DNA from: Claveliimonas acetigenes
Lineage (GTDB): Bacteria > Bacillota > Clostridia > Lachnospirales > Lachnospiraceae
Assembly: GCF_025567385.1 (NCBI RefSeq)
Contig: NZ_JAOQJU010000005.1
Location: forward strand, 1 to 64,000
DNA length: 64,000 bases
Reading direction: 5' to 3'
Shown: positions 16,889 through 25,655 of the stretch, in pieces
Layout of the letters: the number at the start of each line of letters is the position of its first letter
Position numbering within the stretch: position 1 is the first letter of the stretch
Made by a program: the position numbers and the translations under genes
The notes under the pieces: model-generated
What the model saw: the letters and a program-made list of their open reading frames with translations, nothing else
Told to the model about the DNA's origin: nothing
Databases searched by the model: none

Positions 16889-16923
16889 TTTCTTCCACTC
16901 CTATCTTCTTTTTTCACAATGCC

Positions 16924-17406
16924 TTACATAGATCGCTCAATCTTTAACACCTTGTACTCAATTTCTCCTGACTGGGTTTCTACAATTACACTGTCGCCTA
17001 CTTCTCGCCCAATCAGCGCCTTGCCCACCGGGGATTCATTGGATATCTTGCCCTGAAGACTGTTTGCCTCGGTAGATCCCACAATCTTAAAGTCTATTTC
17101 TTCCTCAAATTCCACATCGTATACCGTTACAGTGCAGCCTACGTTAATCTTGTCAAGATTGATTTCATCCTCCACGACTACTTCCGCATTCTTCAGAATC
17201 TTCTCTAATTCTTCAATTCTTGCCTCAATGTCACGCTGCTCATCCTTCGCCGCATCGTATTCTGCATTCTCAGACAAATCACCCTGTTCTCTTGCTTCTT
17301 TGATTTTTCCTGCTACTTCCTTACGCCTTACGACTTTCAGATTCTCCAATTCATCTTCCAGTGCCTTAAGCCCTGCATACGTAAGAAGTCTTTTTCTTTC
17401 TTCCAT
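16924..17406 (-). CDS. greA: Transcription elongation factor GreA
   Basis: The 160-aa protein has the GreA coiled-coil N-terminus (LTYAGLKALEDELENLK, AREQGDLSENAEYDAAK) whose acidic tip enters the RNA polymerase secondary channel to stimulate cleavage of backtracked RNA. The C-terminal FKBP-like domain includes ISNESPVGKALIGREVGD. The start MEERKRLLTY is chosen because AAGGAGA lies upstream; the frame remains open 15 codons further. Gene order dusB-greA-lysS is common in Clostridia. Confidence 0.95.
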   Translation of the reverse strand: MEERKRLLTYAGLKALEDELENLKVVRRKEVAGKIKEAREQGDLSENAEYDAAKDEQRDIEARIEELEKILKNAEVVVEDEINLDKINVGCTVTVYDVEFEEEIDFKIVGSTEANSLQGKISNESPVGKALIGREVGDSVIVETQSGEIEYKVLKIERSM

Positions 17407-17528
17407 ACCCTTTCGTCTCCTTATATCTTTCATTATGTCTCTATTTTTCAAGAGGAATCCCTCTTGTCAGGTCCTTAAATAAAGATACTTTCACAATTTC
17501 ATTATTATAACCAAACAGGAGGATTGTG

Positions 17529-18482
17529 TCAATATTTTTCTTCCAGAAGCTGCTCCAGTTCTTGGTAAGATTCGACCTTATTTATCTCATCCCTCAACTT
17601 GGCAGAACCGGGCATGCCTTTTGTGTACCATGCCACGTGTTTGCGCATTTCCCGGATTCCCAGATATTCCCCTTTAAATTCGATTTGAAGCCTGGCGTGC
17701 CTTAACATCGTTTCCCGAATTTCCTGTTTATCCGGTCCGGGTAATATCTCCTTCGTATCTTGATACGTTTTCAGTTCCCGGAATATCCAGGGATTGCCCC
17801 GCGCGCCCCGTCCAATCATCACACCATCGCATCCGGTCTGTTCCTGCATCTGCGCGGCCTTTCCGGCAGACGTTACGTCACCATTTCCAATGACTGGAAT
17901 CGACACGGCTTCTTTCACCCGGCGGATGATCTCCCAATCAGCCTTTCCGGAATAATATTGTTCTCTGGTGCGTCCGTGGACAGTAACCGCCGCCCCTCCG
18001 GCTTCCTCAATAATCTTCGCAATCTCCACTGCATTTATACAAGTATCGTCAAAACCTTTTCTGATCTTCACCGTCACCGGCTTATGAATTGCCCTCACCG
18101 TCTCATGAACAATCTTATACACCAACCCGGGATTTTTCATCAATGCAGAACCTTCGCCATTTTTCACTACCTTCGGAACCGGACAGCCCATATTGATGTC
18201 TAATATCTGAAATGGCAGCTCTTCAATACGTTTTGCCTGCTCACTGATAATTTTCGGATCAGAGCCAAAAAGCTGCAGGGATACCGGATATTCCTCCGGA
18301 TGAATGGAAAGGAGCGCTTTCGTATTCTTGTTATTATATTGCAGCGCTTTTGCACTAACCATTTCCATACACAAAAGCCCTGCTCCCTGCTCCTTGCACA
18401 GCAAACGAAATGGCAGGTCTGTAACTCCTGCCATCGGTGCTAAAATGTACGGATACTCTATGTTTAAATCCTTAATTCTCAT
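17529..18482 (-). CDS. dusB: tRNA-dihydrouridine synthase
   Basis: The 317-aa flavoenzyme reduces specific uridines in tRNA to dihydrouridine. The TIM-barrel signatures are APMAGVTDLPFRLLCKEQGA, the catalytic-cysteine motif INMGCPVPKVVKNGEGSALM, the phosphate/FMN region VTVHGRTREQYYSGKADW, IPVIGNGDVTS and GVMIGRGARGNPWIF. A C-terminal helical domain starts after about residue 240. The start ATG lies exactly at the edge of an 84-bp repeat that also supplies the purine-rich GAAAGGGG sequence just upstream, so expression may depend on the repeat. Confidence 0.95.
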   Translation of the reverse strand: MRIKDLNIEYPYILAPMAGVTDLPFRLLCKEQGAGLLCMEMVSAKALQYNNKNTKALLSIHPEEYPVSLQLFGSDPKIISEQAKRIEELPFQILDINMGCPVPKVVKNGEGSALMKNPGLVYKIVHETVRAIHKPVTVKIRKGFDDTCINAVEIAKIIEEAGGAAVTVHGRTREQYYSGKADWEIIRRVKEAVSIPVIGNGDVTSAGKAAQMQEQTGCDGVMIGRGARGNPWIFRELKTYQDTKEILPGPDKQEIRETMLRHARLQIEFKGEYLGIREMRKHVAWYTKGMPGSAKLRDEINKVESYQELEQLLEEKY

Positions 18483-18566
18483 TTGGGTACACCCCTTTCG
18501 TCAATTTGGTACACCACATTTGTTAGTTGGGGACGTAGTAAAACGTCGTTTTACTACGTCCCCAAC
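18483..18566 (-). repeat. Interspersed palindromic repeat, copy A (between coaX and dusB)
   Basis: A perfect 41-nt odd palindrome (18526-18566; 20-bp arms GTTGGGGACGTAGTAAAACG, 1-nt centre) is joined to a 43-bp tail with two GTGTACC-type boxes and GAAAGGGG that ends at the dusB ATG. The same module occurs at 53683-53767 before tadA. It provides the stop codon and last residues (LGT) of coaX. The structure resembles REP elements spread by RAYT transposases, or another MITE-like repeat; no transposase of that kind is in this window. Confidence 0.8.
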
Positions 18567-19333
18567 CGTCTGTTTTTTTCATAAATAATCCGCAATCCTT
18601 CCAGTGTCAAGATGGGATCGTAAATATCAATGCTATCGGTTTCATTTGCCAGAATATTACCAAGCCCTCCGGTGGCAACTACTTTCGCATCGGTATAACC
18701 GGATTCTTCTTTTAATTTGCTAATGATATACTCTGTCTGCCCGATATAACCATACACCAGCCCTGCCTGCATACTGGAAACTGTCTCCTTTGCCAGGATG
18801 GAAGCCGGTTTTTTTATTTCAATCTCCGGAAGCATCGCCGCTCCGCCCCACAGAGCACGGGCCGACGTTCGGATTCCGGGAGCTGTCACTCCCACTCCAA
18901 AGGTTCCATCCGGCTCTACCAAGTCGTAGGTAGTGGCAGTTCCGAAGTCTACCACAATCACAGGTCCGCCATACAGATAGTAGGCTGCCACTGCATCTAC
19001 AATACGGTCCGGCCCGGTCTGGCGCGGATTCTCGGTTGCCACGCGGATACCGGTCTTAATTCCGGCGGAGACTACGATCGGCTTATGTCCGAAATATTTG
19101 ATAATTGCGCTCCCGAAGGAATGCATGATATCCGGCACAACGGAGGCAATGATAACTGCGTCAATCTCTGCCGGGTCTTCCCCTTGGTTGCGGATCAGCT
19201 CCCGCAATGTAATTCCATATTCATCCGATGTGCGGGGCTGCTTTGTCGTCATTCTGAATTTACACACCATCTTCTCGCCCCGGAAGATTCCCAGTGTTAT
19301 ATTGGTATTACCCACATCTATCGCAAGTAACAT
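18554..19333 (-). CDS. coaX: Type III pantothenate kinase
   Basis: The 259-aa protein phosphorylates pantothenate, the first step of coenzyme A synthesis. Acetate/sugar-kinase-fold signatures are the phosphate loop LLAIDVGNTNITLGIF, the pantothenate-binding GPDRIVDAVAA and VVDFGTATTYDLV. The start MLLAIDVGN has GGGAGG eight bases upstream; another ATG lies two codons earlier. The C-terminal residues LGT and the stop are encoded inside the palindromic repeat, so the original 3' end has probably been replaced. Confidence 0.95.
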   Translation of the reverse strand: MLLAIDVGNTNITLGIFRGEKMVCKFRMTTKQPRTSDEYGITLRELIRNQGEDPAEIDAVIIASVVPDIMHSFGSAIIKYFGHKPIVVSAGIKTGIRVATENPRQTGPDRIVDAVAAYYLYGGPVIVVDFGTATTYDLVEPDGTFGVGVTAPGIRTSARALWGGAAMLPEIEIKKPASILAKETVSSMQAGLVYGYIGQTEYIISKLKEESGYTDAKVVATGGLGNILANETDSIDIYDPILTLEGLRIIYEKNRRLGT

Positions 19334-19399
19334 ACGCATTTCCTCCCATTATATTGTAACAGTTCAGCCATAACAGCTCGAATTAGCTGCTTCACTATA

Positions 19400-19738
19400 T
19401 TACTCTGCATCCTCTCCCAGGAAAAATACCTTATAGTACATCTGCAGGGCTTCCAGAAGATCTCTCTTCTCTGTCTGGAGCTGCTTAATCTTTAAATGGC
19501 TTCCGATCTCGTCAAACATCGGATCCCCTTCTTTAGACGTCACTTCAAAACACAGTTCTCCGTTTTCTTCATATACAAGCGTAAGGATTCCCCCCACATC
19601 ATGTACATAGAGTACGCACATAATCTTCAGTTCATTCTTCACCGAATCCGGAAGTTCACTAAAATCGGGATTCAGATAATACTTCTCTTCATAAGAATTT
19701 GCTCCGCAGAGCACGATTTTCTCATCATACATAGCCAT
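19400..19738 (-). CDS. Conserved hypothetical protein of the birA-coaX interval
   Basis: This 112-aa soluble, acidic protein (pattern YYLNPDFSELPDSVKNELKIMCVLYVHDVGGILTLVYEENGELCFEV...) ends with a helical segment (LKIKQLQTEKRDLLEALQMYYKVFFLGED). I think it belongs to a Lachnospiraceae family of unknown function (possibly DUF6145), but I cannot confirm this. Its start overlaps the birA stop by 14 bases and GAGAGGAAT provides a ribosome site, so it is a coupled member of the operon. No enzyme motif is visible. Confidence 0.65.
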   Translation of the reverse strand: MAMYDEKIVLCGANSYEEKYYLNPDFSELPDSVKNELKIMCVLYVHDVGGILTLVYEENGELCFEVTSKEGDPMFDEIGSHLKIKQLQTEKRDLLEALQMYYKVFFLGEDAE

Positions 19739-20705
19739 ATATTCCTCTCACAGATACTTCACCGGCATAAATTTCCTCAATGCTTCCGTCAGCTTTCCGC
19801 ACAATAAGCTCTCCGGTCTCATTAATCCCCAAAGCCGTGCCTCCAAATTCGTGTCCCGGCTCCAGTACCTGGATCTCTCTGTCTTTGTTGACCAGAAGAC
19901 GATTATACCTTTCCTGCAGCGGCTTCAGATCCTGTGCCTCTGCAAACATGTTATAATAGTTCTCAAAATACCTCATCACTGCTGCTGCCAAATCCGGGCG
20001 TTTCCATTTCTTACCTGTCTCTATCGCAAGAGAAGTTGCCGTTTTCTGGATTTCCTCCGGAAAACTTTCCGTATTTACATTAATTCCCACGCCAATAACA
20101 ACATGGTTAATGTAATCGATCTCTGCGCTCATCTCTGTCAGTATGCCGCAGATTTTCTTCTTATTTAGTACAATATCATTAGGCCATTTAATTCCTGCCG
20201 CCTCCCCCGTCACTTCCTGCACGGCCTCGGCAACAGCAAGCGCCATAACAAGCGTCAGCATGGGCGCCTTATCCGGCAGAAATTCCGGACGCAGCAGAAT
20301 GCTCATGTAAATACTGGCACCGGAAGGGGACTCCCATCCTCTGCCCCGGCGCCCTTTCCCGGCCGTCTGACGGTCAGACACCACCAGGGTACCATGCTTT
20401 CCCCCGGCTTCTCCAAGCTTCTTTGCCTGGATATTGGTGGAATCGGTCTCATCCATATATATAACCGGATTCCCGGCCCACTCTGTTTCAAGCCGGCTCT
20501 CAATCTCCGCCTGGGACATGACGTCCGGACTCTCTGTCAAATGGTATCCCTTATTGCGGACTGCCTCTATTTTATATCCTTCTTTTTTCAGCTGTTCTAT
20601 TACCTTCCAAACTGCAGTGCGGGAGACGTTCAGCTTATCACAAAGCTGCTGCCCGGACACATACCCTTCATTTTCCCGCAATATTGTTAGAATCTCTGTT
20701 TTCAT
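19725..20705 (-). CDS. birA: Biotin operon repressor / biotin-protein ligase
   Basis: The 326-aa bifunctional protein has an N-terminal winged helix (VSGQQLCDKLNVSRTAVWKVIEQLKKEGY) that binds biotin operators. The central ligase domain has the biotinyl-AMP loop GRRGRGWESPSGASIYMS, the KWPNDIVLNKKKICGILTEM lysine motif and VIGVGINVNTE. The C-terminal SH3-like domain starts around residue 275. It activates biotin with ATP and attaches it to carboxylase subunits. It follows the ornithine carbamoyltransferase stop by nine bases; no biotin genes are adjacent. Confidence 0.93.
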   Translation of the reverse strand: MKTEILTILRENEGYVSGQQLCDKLNVSRTAVWKVIEQLKKEGYKIEAVRNKGYHLTESPDVMSQAEIESRLETEWAGNPVIYMDETDSTNIQAKKLGEAGGKHGTLVVSDRQTAGKGRRGRGWESPSGASIYMSILLRPEFLPDKAPMLTLVMALAVAEAVQEVTGEAAGIKWPNDIVLNKKKICGILTEMSAEIDYINHVVIGVGINVNTESFPEEIQKTATSLAIETGKKWKRPDLAAAVMRYFENYYNMFAEAQDLKPLQERYNRLLVNKDREIQVLEPGHEFGGTALGINETGELIVRKADGSIEEIYAGEVSVRGIYGYV

Positions 20706-20714
20706 TTTCTGATT

Positions 20715-22754
20715 TTACCTGTTCCCGAGTGTTGCCACCATGATTGCCTTAATCGTGTGCAGGCGGTTCTCCGCCTCGTCAAATACCTTAGACTTCTCGC
20801 TTTCAAATACTTCCTCTGTCACTTCTTTTCCTTTATTCGCAGGCAGACAGTGAGAGAAAATTGTAGTATCCTTGCCAGTTTTCTTCATCAGCTCTGTATT
20901 GACCTGATACGGGAGAGCAAGCTTAGTTCTTTCCTGCTCCTTCTTCTCTTCACCCATAGAAAACCAAACGTCTGTATAGAGGATATCTGCGCCCTCTACC
21001 ACATCCAGCTTATCGGTTACTTCAATTGTGGAACCTGCTGCCTTCGCGTATTCTTCACATTCTTTCACCAATTCTTCATCTGGCCACAGACGTTTCGGAG
21101 CTGCAACGGCAATATTTACCCCTACTTTTGTACAGCCCACCAGAAGACTGTTAGCCACATTGTTGCGTCCATCTCCCAGATACACAAGCTTCAGCCCTTT
21201 CAGGTATCCGAAGTTCTCTTTTAATGTAAGGAAAGTTGCAAGAACCTGTGTCGGATGCCACTGGTCTGTCAGCCCGTTCCACACCGGTACTCCACTATAC
21301 GCTGCAAGTGCCTCCACGAATTCATGGTCAAAACCACGGAATTCTATTCCGTCAAACATACGTCCCAGAACACGCGCGGTGTCTTCAATACTTTCCTTCT
21401 CACCCAGCTGCAGCTCGGAACCTGCCAAGTACGTGGCTGTTCCGCCTTCATCCTGTGCTCCGATGGTAAATGCACACCTTGTCCTGGTTGACGGTTTTTC
21501 AAAAATCAGCGCAATATTCTTGCCCTTTAAACTGTCTCCCTTGATTCCCTGCTTTCTCTTTTCCTTCAATTCCTGTGCCAGATCCACCAGATAAAGAATC
21601 TCCTCCGGTGTAAAATCCTTTAGTTTCAAAAAGCTGCGTCCCTTTAAATCCATCTCATAATCCTTCCTTATCTCCATCAGCACATGGATAAAACGCGGCA
21701 GGTATGCCTGATTCTCCAGTGCCTCGTATTTTGCCTGAACTTCCGCAAGAAGTTCATCTACCGTATAGATCCGGTATTTCTGTACCCGCAAGAGCTTTGC
21801 GCCGGCTTCCAACATAGCGTAAAATAGCTCCTGCTCTGAAAATCTGCGGGGAAGCTGCAGGACAAATGCCATCTCGTTCTTCTCCCTCTCCGTCAGATTT
21901 TTTAATTTCTCTTCATAATACCACTCTTCGTGGGTTTCTTCAATATAATAAATTCTGCCGGACAAGCCATAAATCATCCGCATTGCATCATAATACCCGA
22001 TTTTCATATTCTGACGGCTGCGCCTGGCATTAAAATCCAGAATATTTCCAAGCTTTACCCTGGGGGCTATCTCATACCTCACCGCTCCCTGGGGAAGCTT
22101 TACCTTCGGCTCACGCCCCGGTCCATAAATGCGGATAGCAATGATATTTTCACACCCTCCGTCCACAAGAGAACCTACCGGGAGATTGTTGAACATACCG
22201 CCATCCATATAGCGCTTCCCATGAAGCTCTTCATTCTTGAAGCCCAACAGATAAGCGCTGGCAAGAAGATAATCTTCCAAAAGCCCTTCTGGAATATCCT
22301 CCAGACTAAGATCCAGCTCTTTCTTGTCTGTCAGCGAAAAAGTCAGCAGATTAAATGCTATCCCCGACTCGCGGATTTTCTTTTCATCAATGCATTCATG
22401 GATTAAACGCCGCAGAGGCGTAACATCCACACCGCCTTCGCCTATGATTTTCAAAAATTCATGGAAAAGTTCTTTAAACGGCAATTTATTGTCCATGAAC
22501 CGTTCCATCAGGCTGTCATCGACTTCCATAACGGCAGAATACGTCATCTCGCTCCAGATTCGCTCTGCCTGACCTAAATCCCCCATACAAATCAGGGCGC
22601 CATTCAGCGCCCCGACGGAAGTGCCAGCCACCGCGTTTATTTTCACACCGGCTTCCTTCAGCGCCTTCCATACCCCTATCTGATAAGCGCCTCTGGCTCC
22701 TCCGCCCTCCAGCGCTAATCCATATTCCTTCGATAAATCTATGACAGGTTTCAT
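20715..22754 (-). CDS. argF: Patatin-like phospholipase fused in frame to ornithine carbamoyltransferase
   Basis: A single 679-aa frame holds two unrelated enzymes. Residues 1-~367 are a patatin-like serine acyl hydrolase: oxyanion GGGARGAYQIG, nucleophile GTSVG, catalytic Asp in DGGMFNN. Residues 368-679 are a complete ornithine carbamoyltransferase: carbamoyl-phosphate loop FEKPSTRTRCAF, DQWHPTQVLA, ornithine/SMG region DVWFSMGEE, and SHCLPANKGKEV. The second part begins MDLKGRSFLK, the normal OTC start, and that ATG has its own AAGGAAGG ribosome site. So this may be two genes whose separating stop was lost, giving a fusion and/or independently initiated OTC. The start of the long frame has AAGGAG. 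A sequencing indel cannot be excluded. Confidence 0.85.
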   Translation of the reverse strand: MKPVIDLSKEYGLALEGGGARGAYQIGVWKALKEAGVKINAVAGTSVGALNGALICMGDLGQAERIWSEMTYSAVMEVDDSLMERFMDNKLPFKELFHEFLKIIGEGGVDVTPLRRLIHECIDEKKIRESGIAFNLLTFSLTDKKELDLSLEDIPEGLLEDYLLASAYLLGFKNEELHGKRYMDGGMFNNLPVGSLVDGGCENIIAIRIYGPGREPKVKLPQGAVRYEIAPRVKLGNILDFNARRSRQNMKIGYYDAMRMIYGLSGRIYYIEETHEEWYYEEKLKNLTEREKNEMAFVLQLPRRFSEQELFYAMLEAGAKLLRVQKYRIYTVDELLAEVQAKYEALENQAYLPRFIHVLMEIRKDYEMDLKGRSFLKLKDFTPEEILYLVDLAQELKEKRKQGIKGDSLKGKNIALIFEKPSTRTRCAFTIGAQDEGGTATYLAGSELQLGEKESIEDTARVLGRMFDGIEFRGFDHEFVEALAAYSGVPVWNGLTDQWHPTQVLATFLTLKENFGYLKGLKLVYLGDGRNNVANSLLVGCTKVGVNIAVAAPKRLWPDEELVKECEEYAKAAGSTIEVTDKLDVVEGADILYTDVWFSMGEEKKEQERTKLALPYQVNTELMKKTGKDTTIFSHCLPANKGKEVTEEVFESEKSKVFDEAENRLHTIKAIMVATLGNR
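21651..21669 (-). promoter_or_regulatory. Internal ribosome binding site and start codon of ornithine carbamoyltransferase
   Basis: AAGGAAGG (21669-21662) lies eight bases before the ATG at 21653 that begins MDLKGRSFLKLKDFTPEE, the usual OTC N-terminus. From here a 312-residue OTC of normal family length could be made independently of the patatin part. Confidence 0.6.
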
Positions 22755-22773
22755 CCCATCATCTCCTTATCTT

Positions 22774-23715
22774 CTATTGTTCTTCCTTTGCAACCTCTGT
22801 CACTGATTTCACCAGGCCTGCGATTCCCTGAATCTCGGACGGGATAATAATCTTTGTCGCCTTGCCGTCGGCCGCCTTTTCAAATGCTTCCAGGCTCTTC
22901 ATAGTAAGGACAGCCTCATCCGCACCGGCTTCTTTCAGGAAACGGATACCATCTGCATTCGCCTGCTGAACCTTCAGGATTGCTTCTGCCTGACCTTCTG
23001 CTTCTTTAATCATTGCCTCCTTCTGCGCTTCCGCCCGAAGAATTGCCGCCTGTTTCTCCGCCTCCGCGTCCAGGATGGCAGACTCTTTCTTACCCTCTGC
23101 CACAAGAATGGTAGACTTCTTCTCACCTTCCGCCTTAAGAATTGCCTCACGGCGCTCACGTTCTGCCTTCATCTGCTTCTCCATAGCATCCTGGATTGCC
23201 GCCGGAGGAATAATATTTTTAAGTTCCACGCGGTTTACCTTAATCCCCCACGGATCCGTTGCCACATCAAGAAGCGCCCGCATCTTGGTATTAATCGTTT
23301 CTCTGGAAGTCAGCGTCTGATCAAGCTCCAGATCACCGATAATATTACGAAGTGTTGTAGCCGTCAGATTCTCAATCGCCATAATCGGATTCGCCACTCC
23401 ATAGCAGAACTGCTTCGGGTCTGTAATCTGATAGAACACCACTGTATCAATCCGCATGGTAACATTATCCTTGGTAATAACCGGCTGAGGCGGAAAATCT
23501 ACCACCTGTTCTTTTAAATCCACTCTTCTTGCAACCCTGTCAATAAACGGCATCTTGAAATGAATACCAACGCTCCATGTTGCCTGATATCCTCCAAGAC
23601 GCTCCACTACCAGCGCCTGTGCCTGGCGTACTACCTTCACACAGGAAATCAACACCAAAATTACAAATACCAAAAAAATCAATCCAATTATCGTTCCTAT
23701 AGAAATGCCTAACAT
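22774..23715 (-). CDS. SPFH/band 7 (stomatin-like) membrane protein
   Basis: The 313-aa protein has one N-terminal membrane anchor (IGLIFLVFVILVLISCVKVV). An SPFH domain follows (VVERLGGYQATWSVGIHFKMPFIDRVARRVDL, VITKDNVTMRIDTVVFYQI). A long Ala/Glu/Lys coiled coil (about residues 180-260, repeating EKxxxILxAE) drives oligomerisation. It corresponds to the QmcA/stomatin group that forms large membrane scaffolds with an NfeD partner. The nfeD gene lies immediately upstream (2-bp gap), supporting the pairing. Confidence 0.9.
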   Translation of the reverse strand: MLGISIGTIIGLIFLVFVILVLISCVKVVRQAQALVVERLGGYQATWSVGIHFKMPFIDRVARRVDLKEQVVDFPPQPVITKDNVTMRIDTVVFYQITDPKQFCYGVANPIMAIENLTATTLRNIIGDLELDQTLTSRETINTKMRALLDVATDPWGIKVNRVELKNIIPPAAIQDAMEKQMKAERERREAILKAEGEKKSTILVAEGKKESAILDAEAEKQAAILRAEAQKEAMIKEAEGQAEAILKVQQANADGIRFLKEAGADEAVLTMKSLEAFEKAADGKATKIIIPSEIQGIAGLVKSVTEVAKEEQ

Positions 23716-23717
23716 AT

Positions 23718-24155
23718 CTAACCCTCCTCTTTTTCTTTGATAATGAGTTTTACTCCCTGGATTCCTTCAATCGTAACCACTGTATTTTTTGCAATGACTC
23801 CAGACGGTTCTTCCGTCTTCGCCGACCACTCCTGGCCGTTCACCTCTACCACGCCTTTGTTATGAAGCGTATCCACCTCTTCCAGAACCAGCGCCTGCTT
23901 TCCGATCAGGCTCTCTGCGTTGGTTTTCTGGCGTTCTTTATTAAAATACTTCAGAGCAATAGGGCGTGTGCTCACCAGAAGTACGATTGACACAATTGAA
24001 AAGACAGCAATCTGTACGCCTGTGCCGAAGCCTATGATTCCCATGATAAATGCGGCAAGCGCACCTCCGGCAAACCAAATGGTAGTCAGCCCCATCGTAC
24101 CGATTTCAATCACCAATAAAACAATAAAAATAAGCAGCCAATACATTGTTTCCAT
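23718..24155 (-). CDS. NfeD-family membrane protein
   Basis: The 145-aa protein has three or so hydrophobic segments (MYWLLIFIVLLVIEIGTMGL; TIWFAGGALAAFIMGIIGF; VQIAVFSIVSIVLLVSTRPIAL). A cytosolic C-terminal OB-like domain (SLIGKQALVLEEVDTLHNKGVVEVNGQEWSAKTEE) is diagnostic of short NfeD proteins. These partner SPFH proteins in membrane organisation. It lacks the ClpP-like protease half of long NfeD forms. The tight spacing to the SPFH gene indicates a two-gene functional unit. Confidence 0.88.
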   Translation of the reverse strand: METMYWLLIFIVLLVIEIGTMGLTTIWFAGGALAAFIMGIIGFGTGVQIAVFSIVSIVLLVSTRPIALKYFNKERQKTNAESLIGKQALVLEEVDTLHNKGVVEVNGQEWSAKTEEPSGVIAKNTVVTIEGIQGVKLIIKEKEEG

Positions 24156-24166
24156 CTCTTACCCTC

Positions 24167-24967
24167 CTAACGTCTCTGCCTTCCGGCTTCAAACATAAGA
24201 ACCGCCGCCGCAATCGCCGCATTCAAGGATTCCACCTGCCCTGCCATAGGAATCCGAACCCAGGTATCTGCAAGCTCTGCCACTTCCTGCCGCAGTCCAT
24301 TTCCCTCATTGCCAATCAGGAACGCCGTCCCTTCCCGGTACTCCGCCTCATCGTAAACGACCGTCCCTTCCAAATGTGCAGCATACGTATGAATTCCCTG
24401 CCGCTTAAGCTCCCTGACAGCTTCACAGATATCCTCCGCATACCACAGCGGCATCCGGTATACCGATCCCATGGTAGAACGAATCGTTTTCGGATTATAA
24501 ACATCCACACAATCCGCACTCATCAGAATCCCCGTCACTCCGGCAGCCTCCGCCGTACGGATGACCGTTCCCATATTACCGGGATCCTGCAAGTTATCCA
24601 GAACAAGGAAAAACGGTTTCTGCTGCTCTTTTTCTATCAACCTTTCCCACTTCTTCGCTGTTTTATTCCTCTGTCTTACCACACACATCACGCCCTGAGG
24701 TGTTTTGGTATCTGATACATATGCAAATACAGTATCCGAAAGAACCTCTTGGCGGATCTTCGCCTGTCGGCAGAGTATGTCTGTCAGCTCTTTCTCTTTC
24801 TTATAAAATCCTTCTGTCACATAGACTTCCAAAAGCAAGTCTGTCGGTACTTCCCTGAACATCCGGATCCCCTCTGCCAGAAAAACTCCCTCGTCATCCC
24901 TTGCTTTCCTTCTTTTCTTAAGATTCACAAGCCTTTTGACCTTCGGATTTGAAGTACTTGTAATCAT
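24167..24967 (-). CDS. TrmH/SpoU-family RNA 2'-O-methyltransferase
   Basis: The 266-aa protein has an N-terminal substrate-binding domain (ITSTSNPKVKRLVNLKKRRKARDDEGVFLAEGIRMF) and a C-terminal SPOUT knot with FLVLDNLQDPGNMGTVIRTAEAAG, FLIGNEGNGL and IPMAGQVESLNAAIAAAVLMFE. It methylates ribose in rRNA or tRNA with SAM; the exact nucleotide cannot be told from sequence. The start MITSTSNPK is preferred (AAAGGA upstream); it lies 4 bp after the trkA stop. Confidence 0.88.
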   Translation of the reverse strand: MITSTSNPKVKRLVNLKKRRKARDDEGVFLAEGIRMFREVPTDLLLEVYVTEGFYKKEKELTDILCRQAKIRQEVLSDTVFAYVSDTKTPQGVMCVVRQRNKTAKKWERLIEKEQQKPFFLVLDNLQDPGNMGTVIRTAEAAGVTGILMSADCVDVYNPKTIRSTMGSVYRMPLWYAEDICEAVRELKRQGIHTYAAHLEGTVVYDEAEYREGTAFLIGNEGNGLRQEVAELADTWVRIPMAGQVESLNAAIAAAVLMFEAGRQRR

Positions 24968-24971
24968 TCCT

Positions 24972-25622
24972 TTATTCCTTTCCAAATTCCCGCAGCGCCA
25001 GATTCGTCCCAATTAAAATCAATATCATTTCCTCCTGAAGCGGCATATCCGGATCCGGATTGACCTCTGTCTTGCCCTGAAGGGTATACCCGACCACACT
25101 CACATCATGCCGCTTCCTTACATCCAGCTCACGCAGTGTCCTGCCAACCCATTTCTTCGGCACCGCAGTCTCCACAACACTGCATTCCGGCGAGAGCGTA
25201 ATCCAGTCTGCGAAATCTGCAGATACCAGATTCTTCGCCACCCTGGCTCCCATCTCCCGCTCCGGGTAGACAATGGCATCCGCTCCAATCTTTCGAAGAA
25301 TTGTAGCATGTATCTCATTTTGCGCCTTGGCAAGCACATACGGAACGCCCTCTTCCTTCGCAAGCATAGTTGCCATAATACTCGCCTCCATATTTTCCGA
25401 AATTGCAATAATTGCTCCATCCAGATTTCTTGTACCGATAGAATGCATCAACTCCGGGTCCGTAATATCTCCCTTCACTGCATAAGATACGGAATCTGCG
25501 ATTTCCTGAATACGTTCCATAGAACCATCCGCCACAACTACCTCGCAGCCCAGGTTCTGAAGCGTGATTGCCACACTGATTCCAAAATTCCCCAATCCAA
25601 ATACTGCAAACTGCTTCTTCAT
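24972..25622 (-). CDS. trkA: Trk/Ktr potassium uptake regulatory protein
   Basis: The 216-aa protein has one RCK_N domain (Rossmann loop FAVFGLGNFGISVAITLQNLG, acidic adenosine-binding VVADGSMERIQEI) and one RCK_C domain (about residues 140-216). Single-RCK proteins of this size are KtrA-type gating rings that open the K+ channel subunit on ATP/ADP or NAD(H) binding. It is directly downstream of trkH. The start MKKQFAVFG is chosen over an in-frame ATG ten codons earlier because the Rossmann strand begins here. Confidence 0.9.
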   Translation of the reverse strand: MKKQFAVFGLGNFGISVAITLQNLGCEVVVADGSMERIQEIADSVSYAVKGDITDPELMHSIGTRNLDGAIIAISENMEASIMATMLAKEEGVPYVLAKAQNEIHATILRKIGADAIVYPEREMGARVAKNLVSADFADWITLSPECSVVETAVPKKWVGRTLRELDVRKRHDVSVVGYTLQGKTEVNPDPDMPLQEEMILILIGTNLALREFGKE

Positions 25623-25655
25623 ACTTTCTATTACCCTTTCTTTCTCCGACAATCT

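Noticed and set aside
16889..16923. T-box or other leader upstream of lysS.
   Set aside because: Only about 35 bases separate greA and lysS, too short for a T-box.
18526..18566. Palindrome between coaX and dusB as an ordinary rho-independent terminator.
   Set aside because: It is a perfect 41-nt palindrome without a clean T-run on the minus strand, and an equivalent with compensatory changes lies 35 kb away. A repeat family explains it better.
21028..21594. A 188-codon plus-strand frame opposite ornithine carbamoyltransferase.
   Set aside because: Ser/Pro/Arg-rich composition typical of a shadow frame; the minus-strand protein has all its catalytic motifs here.
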